This document shows, piece after piece, positions 30,814-35,047 of a stretch of 35,047 nucleotides of DNA. Location of the stretch: assembly GCA_019690095.1 (NCBI GenBank), contig JADGGD010000015.1, positions 1 to 35,047 of the forward strand. The letters are read 5' to 3'. Below the pieces are notes generated by a model. The model ran no database searches and had not been told where the DNA came from. It was given only the letters and a program-made list of their open reading frames with translations. Position numbers and translations under genes: made by a program. Numbering within the stretch: the first letter of the stretch is position 1; every line of letters begins with the position of its first letter. Source of the DNA: Chloroflexota bacterium (GTDB taxonomy: Bacteria > Chloroflexota > UBA6077 > FW602-bin22 > CADDYW01).

Positions 30814-31722
30814 TCATGTGCGGCCCAGGAGGTCTGCCAGTGCATCGGGGGTATTTGTCGTGAACTGGTCCACCCCCGCCTCGACCAGGCGAGGGAGAGC
30901 GGCCACGGCCCGCGGATCGTCGGCGTCGAGGGTCCAGGCATCGAGCCTGATGCCGTGAGCGTGCAGCATCTCTGCCCAGTTGAAACCATCGTCAAGTGAA
31001 CGGTCAAGAAGACGATAGTCGATGTAAAAAGTGCTTGCGCCGGGAACGAGCCCGAGGAGCATACCGCACCGATCGTAAAGGTAGGCCGGGGTCGATGTAA
31101 AACGCTCCGTTGCCAGCGGGTGATCATCCCAGTAGCCGTATGCGCCGCGGCGCCACGGCGGCACGCGTGGATCAACCGTCTCGCTCGGATCGCGCCATGC
31201 CAGGTAGAACTGGATATCGAAGCCGAGCTCCAACCATGGGGCCAGGGCACGGAGCCGCCGGAGCTGCCAGTCGGCTCCACTACTGACGATCACGCGCTCA
31301 GCGATCGGCTGCAGGAGGGCAACCAGCCGGCGAAGTGGGGCATCATCTGGAAAGGGGTAGATGTTCTTGAAGTCGAGTTGAAGCCGCGTCGGGCCCGGAT
31401 AGCGCGTGAAAAGGTCAACGACCTGGCTGAGGAGCGGTACCCGAAATGCTGTCGGGACGCCATTGCGCGCGAAATAGAGCTCGCGAGCGCGCGCGGCAGT
31501 ACAGGCGGCAACCGGACCGGATCCTGTTGTCTCGGACTCCAGGACCGGATCGTGGACGAGGAGGTAATCACCGTCGGCCAGGGCAGTGATGTCGATCTCG
31601 ATGACCCTCGCCCGGGCCTGGAGGCACGCCTCGATCGCTTCAAGCGAGTTCGGATGGGCACGCCCATCGAGTGCTGCCATGTGGTGGACGATAACCGGTG
31701 GGCGAAGCGGCAGACTGGTCAT
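30814..31722 (-). CDS. Glycerophosphodiester phosphodiesterase (GDPD)-family protein, atypical motifs
   Basis: From ATG 31722 (GGGGAG seven bases upstream) the 302-residue protein has the GDPD TIM-barrel layout. It has IVHHM with H13, VIEIDITALADGDYLLVHD (E42, D44, H57), RLQLDFKNIYPF in mid-barrel, DAWTLDADDP and GVDQFTTNTPDALADLL at the end. The usual HRG reads HHM and the usual PENT reads HPNS, so the conserved phosphate-contacting Arg and metal-contacting Glu of the first motif are lost, while E42, D44 and both His are kept. A standard glycerophosphodiesterase activity is thus uncertain. No signal peptide is visible, so it appears cytoplasmic. A good promoter lies upstream, and the NTF2-like gene follows. 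Confidence 0.85.
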   Translation of the reverse strand: MTSLPLRPPVIVHHMAALDGRAHPNSLEAIEACLQARARVIEIDITALADGDYLLVHDPVLESETTGSGPVAACTAARARELYFARNGVPTAFRVPLLSQVVDLFTRYPGPTRLQLDFKNIYPFPDDAPLRRLVALLQPIAERVIVSSGADWQLRRLRALAPWLELGFDIQFYLAWRDPSETVDPRVPPWRRGAYGYWDDHPLATERFTSTPAYLYDRCGMLLGLVPGASTFYIDYRLLDRSLDDGFNWAEMLHAHGIRLDAWTLDADDPRAVAALPRLVEAGVDQFTTNTPDALADLLGRT

Positions 31723-31762
31723 CCATCGGCTCCCCAGGAAAGTCACTACGCTACGCGCCTCG

Positions 31763-31792
31763 ACTATACGCCGGGCACGGAGCGACCGGCAA
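31763..31792 (-). promoter_or_regulatory. sigma70-type promoter of the GDPD-family gene
   Basis: On the minus strand TTGCCG (31787-31792) and TATAGT (31763-31768) are 18 bases apart, the same -35 and spacing as the SDR promoter. The transcript would start about 30 bases before ATG 31722. Confidence 0.65.
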
Positions 31793-31816
31793 CCCGCTGA
31801 CGGGGATAGGGGCTTC

Positions 31817-31845
31817 TTTACGCGGTCGCTGTCCCGACGTACCAT
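31817..31845 (+). promoter_or_regulatory. Possible promoter of the penicillin acylase gene
   Basis: TTTACG (31817-31822) and TACCAT (31840-31845), 17 bases apart, each match consensus at four of six positions. They would give a leader of about 60 bases before ATG 31910. Confidence 0.4.
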
Positions 31846-31909
31846 GCGCGCGACGCGGCCGGCGGGCCGATCTCCGGCGGCCGATGCCGTAATCTCGGGA
31901 GGGCAGAGC

Positions 31910-34312
31910 ATGAGCAACCCTGAGCCCCGTGAGCCTGTCCGCGCTGGCTCGGGAGATGCCGCGCGCCGCGCAGCCATTCTGCGCTGGTTGCGGGGTGTTC
32001 CGGCGTCCGAGGCGGCTGGGACCGATGCGGCGACCCTCGACCGCTGGACCGATGAATACTGTCGGTCAAAGCTCCCCTATCACCCGGGGGCGGTCGAGGA
32101 GGTGGCGGGGACGGTGCACTCACGGGTGCGCATCCGACGCGACCGGTGGGGCGTCGCTCATATTACAGCGGAGACTGTGCCCGATCTTTTCTTCGGACTT
32201 GGCTACGCCATGGCCCAGGATCGGCTCTGGCAGCTTGATTACCAGCGTCGCCTGGTACGCGGCGCGCTCGCGGAGATCTTTGGTCCGTCGGCGCTGGAGA
32301 GCGACCGGCGCATGCGGACCCTGGGCATTGCCCGGGCTGGCGATCGCGCCTGGGAGAGTGCGCCGCCGTCGGTGCGGACGGTTGTCGAGGCGCTGACAGC
32401 AGGCATCAATCGCTGGATGGAGGTGATGGACAAACGCCTCCCGATCGAGTTCGAAATCCTCGAGTACGAGCCGCGCCCATGGCATCCGTCAGACTCGTGT
32501 GTGGTGTGGAAACACCGCTGGTGGACCCTCACCGGCCGCCTGGAGCAGATTGTGGTCGGTGAGGTGGCTCGCCGCCTCCCTCCCGATCTCTCGGCGGCGT
32601 TCTTCTCCGTTGAGCTGTCAGATGAGACGATCGTCTGGAGCGACGAGACACCGGGCTTCCATGGTCCGGTGCCGGCTGGATCGTCGGACGAGGGAAGCAA
32701 CAACTGGGTTGTCGGAGGCATGCGGACCACCACAGGCGCCCCCGTGCTCTGCAGTGACCCGCATAACCCCTTCAGCGCGCCGAGCCAGTGGTTCGAGGTC
32801 CAGCTCACCTGCCCGGAGTTCGATGCGGCCGGAGCCGTATACATCGGAACGCCAGTCCTCTACCTTGGGCGCAACCGGCACGTTGCATGGGGACTGACCA
32901 ATCACGCAGCTGCGACCTGCGATCTCTACTACGAGGAGGTCGCGCCGGATCACCCCGATCAGTACCGGGACCGAGATGCCTGGCGTCCCTTCGAAGTCGA
33001 GCACCAGCGCATTCCCGTGAAGGGCGAGCCCGATGCACAGCTTGAAATTCGTCGGACGGTGCGCGGTCCGATCGTCAATGAACTCCTCCCTCGCGTTGAG
33101 GGACTGCTCGAAGCACCAATCAGTTTGCGCTGGGTAGGAGCGGAGGTTTCGGCGGGCTTCGAGGCCTCCCTGGCGCTGATCCGTGCGCGGAGCGCTGCCG
33201 AGGTGATCGAGGCCCTACGGCAGTGGCCTGGACCGCCGCTGAACTTCGTCTACGCAGACCGCTCGGGGACGATCGGATACCACGCAGCTGGCCTGATCCC
33301 TCGCCGCGGGCGCGCGGGCCCCGGGATGCGGTCGGCGAATGATCCCGATGACGTCTGGCGCGGGTTCGTCGAGTTCGACGATCTGCCGCACGTCGAGAAC
33401 CCGGCGCGGGGATGGGTTGGCACGGCGAACAATGTTCCCTGGACGCGTAATCCTGCCTACCTGGCGGATGGCGCCTGGTCTGATGGCTACCGGATGCGCC
33501 GCATCCGCGAGCGGCTGTCCGCGGCGGAGAAGTGGCGACCGGAGGAGATTGCCGCTATTCAGGCCGATGTGGTCAGCGTGCGTGCGCGAGACCTGGTTCC
33601 GGCACTTCTCAGTGTGGTTGCCCCTGGCGAGACCCCGACTGAACGCGAGGCGGTCGCGGTGCTACGAACCTGGGATGCACGCTTTACTGTGGACAGCGTG
33701 GGGGCATCGATCTGGACGGCCTTCTGGGTCGAGTGGCGTCTTGCCCTGGCTCGGGCGCGCTTTCCGGAGACGCTCGCCGAGTACGCCGCTGACCAGATCG
33801 GCGCGGTTGCCCGACGCCTGCTCCTGGGTGAGCCCCTGGCGTGGATGCCGGTTGATCTGGTCGTTCCCACCCTCCGCGAGGCTTTTCGCCGTGCCGTTGC
33901 CGCGCTTGAACAGTGGGGCGGGCCGGATGTGCAGGCCTGGCGCTGGGGACGGCTCCATCAGGTGACCTATCACCATCCGATAGCCCGGAACCCGGTCCTT
34001 GCGGCTCGCTACGATGTCGGTCCGTTCGAGACTGGTGGCGGTTCCGGCATTGTTCGCGCGGCCGGTCATGGGATGCGTGTACCATTTGCGGTGGCCTCGG
34101 GCTCGACGTATCGGTTTATGGCCGATCTGAGCAAACCCGACGCGATGATCTCGGTTCAAACACTGGGACAGTCGGCGCAGCCGGCTAGCCCGCACTACTG
34201 TGATCAGACGCAACTATGGCTAGCCGATCAGTACCACCCCCTGTGGATGGCTGACGAGGAGGTCGAGGCGAACCGCGAGGCCGAGTTGATCATCCAGCCG
34301 GTCTCGCTGTGA
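31910..34312 (+). CDS. Penicillin acylase family protein (Ntn hydrolase)
   Basis: The 800-residue protein matches the S45 penicillin amidase family. The A-chain region contains VRIRRDRWGVAHITAETVPD and GYAMAQDRLWQLDYQRR. The nucleophile Ser263 lies after Gly262 in EGSNNWVVGGMRTTTGAPVL, the typical autoprocessing site. Downstream are DPHNPFSAPSQWFEVQL, GRNRHVAWGLTNHAA and an Asn/Arg-containing oxyanion region. Family enzymes cleave amide bonds of penicillins, acyl-homoserine lactones or N-acyl amides. Most are secreted, but this N-terminus (residues 1-60, hydrophilic with AARRAAILRWLRGV) has no signal peptide, so a cytoplasmic enzyme is expected. GGGAGGG ends six bases before ATG 31910. The frame is open far upstream, but that part lacks similarity. 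Confidence 0.92.
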   Translation: MSNPEPREPVRAGSGDAARRAAILRWLRGVPASEAAGTDAATLDRWTDEYCRSKLPYHPGAVEEVAGTVHSRVRIRRDRWGVAHITAETVPDLFFGLGYAMAQDRLWQLDYQRRLVRGALAEIFGPSALESDRRMRTLGIARAGDRAWESAPPSVRTVVEALTAGINRWMEVMDKRLPIEFEILEYEPRPWHPSDSCVVWKHRWWTLTGRLEQIVVGEVARRLPPDLSAAFFSVELSDETIVWSDETPGFHGPVPAGSSDEGSNNWVVGGMRTTTGAPVLCSDPHNPFSAPSQWFEVQLTCPEFDAAGAVYIGTPVLYLGRNRHVAWGLTNHAAATCDLYYEEVAPDHPDQYRDRDAWRPFEVEHQRIPVKGEPDAQLEIRRTVRGPIVNELLPRVEGLLEAPISLRWVGAEVSAGFEASLALIRARSAAEVIEALRQWPGPPLNFVYADRSGTIGYHAAGLIPRRGRAGPGMRSANDPDDVWRGFVEFDDLPHVENPARGWVGTANNVPWTRNPAYLADGAWSDGYRMRRIRERLSAAEKWRPEEIAAIQADVVSVRARDLVPALLSVVAPGETPTEREAVAVLRTWDARFTVDSVGASIWTAFWVEWRLALARARFPETLAEYAADQIGAVARRLLLGEPLAWMPVDLVVPTLREAFRRAVAALEQWGGPDVQAWRWGRLHQVTYHHPIARNPVLAARYDVGPFETGGGSGIVRAAGHGMRVPFAVASGSTYRFMADLSKPDAMISVQTLGQSAQPASPHYCDQTQLWLADQYHPLWMADEEVEANREAELIIQPVSL

Positions 34313-34332
34313 GCGCCAGCGCCGGCCTCCTT

Positions 34333-34369
34333 GTCCGGGGGCGGCTCCTCCAGAGAGCCGCCCCCGGAC
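34333..34369. terminator. Strong stem-loop between convergent genes
   Basis: GTCCGGGGGCGGCTC (34333-34347) and GAGCCGCCCCCGGAC (34355-34369) are perfect 15-bp complements around the loop CTCCAGA. It begins 20 bases after the acylase stop and lies beyond the end of the opposing gene. No U-tract is present, but stem strength and location fit a bidirectional barrier or terminator. Confidence 0.6.
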
Positions 34370-34404
34370 CGCTGGTCGCAGGATGGTCTTCTCTCGGCAG
34401 GCAG

Positions 34405-35047
34405 CTAGGGGCGATTCGTCCGATCGCGCCCCTGGCGTCGGATCAGATCCCCCAGGATGGCCAGCAGGGCACCGCCGAGGATGGGAATTGCGAGAGGCAG
34501 GCCGCCGGTCCGGGGCAGAGCCGCCGCAACGCCCGCGACGGCGGTGCGGGCCGGCGTCGGGGTTGCGGTTGGCAGGGGCGGGACTGGCGTTGCCGCCGCT
34601 CCGAGAACAATCGTCGGCGGTGCGGTCGGCGTTGCGGTGGGTGCAGGCCCGCCGCCCGAGGGAGCGGCGCTTGTGGCCGTTGCGGTTGGTGTGGGTGAGG
34701 CGGCACCACCGGCAGGGGTCGCGGTTGGCGTGGCTGTGCCGGTTGGCGTCGGTGATGTCGGAAGGATGGGGGTCTTCGAGGGAGTGGCGCTGGGGGACGG
34801 TGACGGCGTGCCGGTTAGTGTCGCGGGAGTCGTCGCGGTCGGCGTGGGAGAATGGGTTGCGGTGGCTGTTTTTGTCACTCTGGTAGTGGGTGTTGGTGTG
34901 GGGGTCTCGGTCACCGTGGTTGGCGTCGGCGTGGGTGTTTGAGTGATCATGGTTGGCGTCGCGGTTGGCGTCTTGATCGGCGTCTTGGTAGGAGAAGGTG
35001 TCTTTGTCTTGATGATTGGTGTCTTGGTTGGTGGCGGGGTATGGGTG
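34405..35047 (-). CDS. Thr/Pro-rich surface protein with LPxTG-like sorting signal (5' part outside window)
   Basis: The frame is open to the window edge, so the N-terminus is missing; 213 residues are visible. About 165 of these are low-complexity Thr/Pro/Ala/Ser sequence (TPTPTPT, SPSPS and TPTATPT units), the kind of stiff wall-spanning and O-glycosylatable stalk seen in Gram-positive surface proteins. It ends with LPRTGGLPLAIPILGGALLA, a few more hydrophobic residues and the basic tail RRQGRDRTNRP. That is a full sortase signal: LPxTG motif, membrane helix, positive tail. The sortase would cut between T and G and link it to the wall. Only the far downstream part of the gene is here, so the functional head domain is unknown. 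The DNA is strongly repetitive (CGTTGGCGT-like units). Confidence 0.85.
   Translation of the reverse strand, partial: THTPPPTKTPIIKTKTPSPTKTPIKTPTATPTMITQTPTPTPTTVTETPTPTPTTRVTKTATATHSPTPTATTPATLTGTPSPSPSATPSKTPILPTSPTPTGTATPTATPAGGAASPTPTATATSAAPSGGGPAPTATPTAPPTIVLGAAATPVPPLPTATPTPARTAVAGVAAALPRTGGLPLAIPILGGALLAILGDLIRRQGRDRTNRP

Noticed and set aside
34405-35047. Tandem DNA repeats as a non-coding satellite
   Set aside because: The repeats stay in one reading frame and lead into a complete LPxTG-like sorting signal, so they are coding.

Overview
The window is high-GC, densely packed bacterial DNA with ordinary housekeeping and accessory genes, mostly in short operons. No phage, transposon or CRISPR array is visible. 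The mix of traits (several sigma70-type promoters close to TTGCCG/TTGACG-N17/18-TATACT, a Thr/Pro-rich protein ending in an LPxTG-like wall-sorting signal, TadE-like pseudopilins, an archaeal-type short PurA homologue next to a TrmB-family regulator) suggests a Gram-positive-like lineage, most likely Chloroflexota close to the Thermomicrobia. That placement is inference from gene content only.

Layout. (1) 1-4463, minus: an export system with an HlyD-like adaptor, a MacB-type ATPase and two tandem FtsX/MacB-type permeases, the second cut by the window edge. (2) 4645-4807: tRNA-Gln(CUG) with a consensus promoter and a strong downstream hairpin. (3) 4921-7626: a LarA-family racemase, a PIG-L deacetylase and a pterin carbinolamine dehydratase. 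(4) 7568-12283, minus: a complete-looking thiazole/thiamine operon (TPP riboswitch, attenuator, thiE, thiD, a thiS-thiG fusion, thiO, tenI). (5) 12410-14691: an MFS permease and two TadE-like proteins. (6) 14853-18712, minus: oligoendopeptidase F, a HAD hydrolase and a HAD-tyrosine phosphatase fusion. (7) 18914-22984: a universal stress protein, an FmdB-type zinc ribbon protein, a secreted protein, a DinB-like protein and an SDR oxidoreductase. (8) 23007-28033, plus: ComM/YifB ATPase, an SMP-30 lactonase and a large GT39-like membrane protein. (9) 28338-30299, minus: a TrmB-family regulator with a PurA-like enzyme, under a promoter embedded in a perfect inverted repeat. (10) 30342-34312: an NTF2-like protein with a Shine-Dalgarno-masking hairpin, an atypical GDPD-family protein and a penicillin acylase homologue. 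(11) 34405-35047, minus: a partial wall-anchored Thr/Pro-rich protein.

How the genes work together. The thi operon supplies the thiazole half (ThiO makes the imine from glycine, ThiS carries sulfur, ThiG closes the ring, TenI aromatises it), the pyrimidine kinase (ThiD) and the coupling enzyme (ThiE), with TPP feedback at the RNA level. The HlyD/MacB set should form one export machine. The most unusual parts are the TrmB/PurA-like pair (catalytic His replaced by Ala, apparent ACG start codon, operator overlapping the -10), the HAD-phosphatase fusion, and the two-layer control structure in front of the NTF2-like gene.
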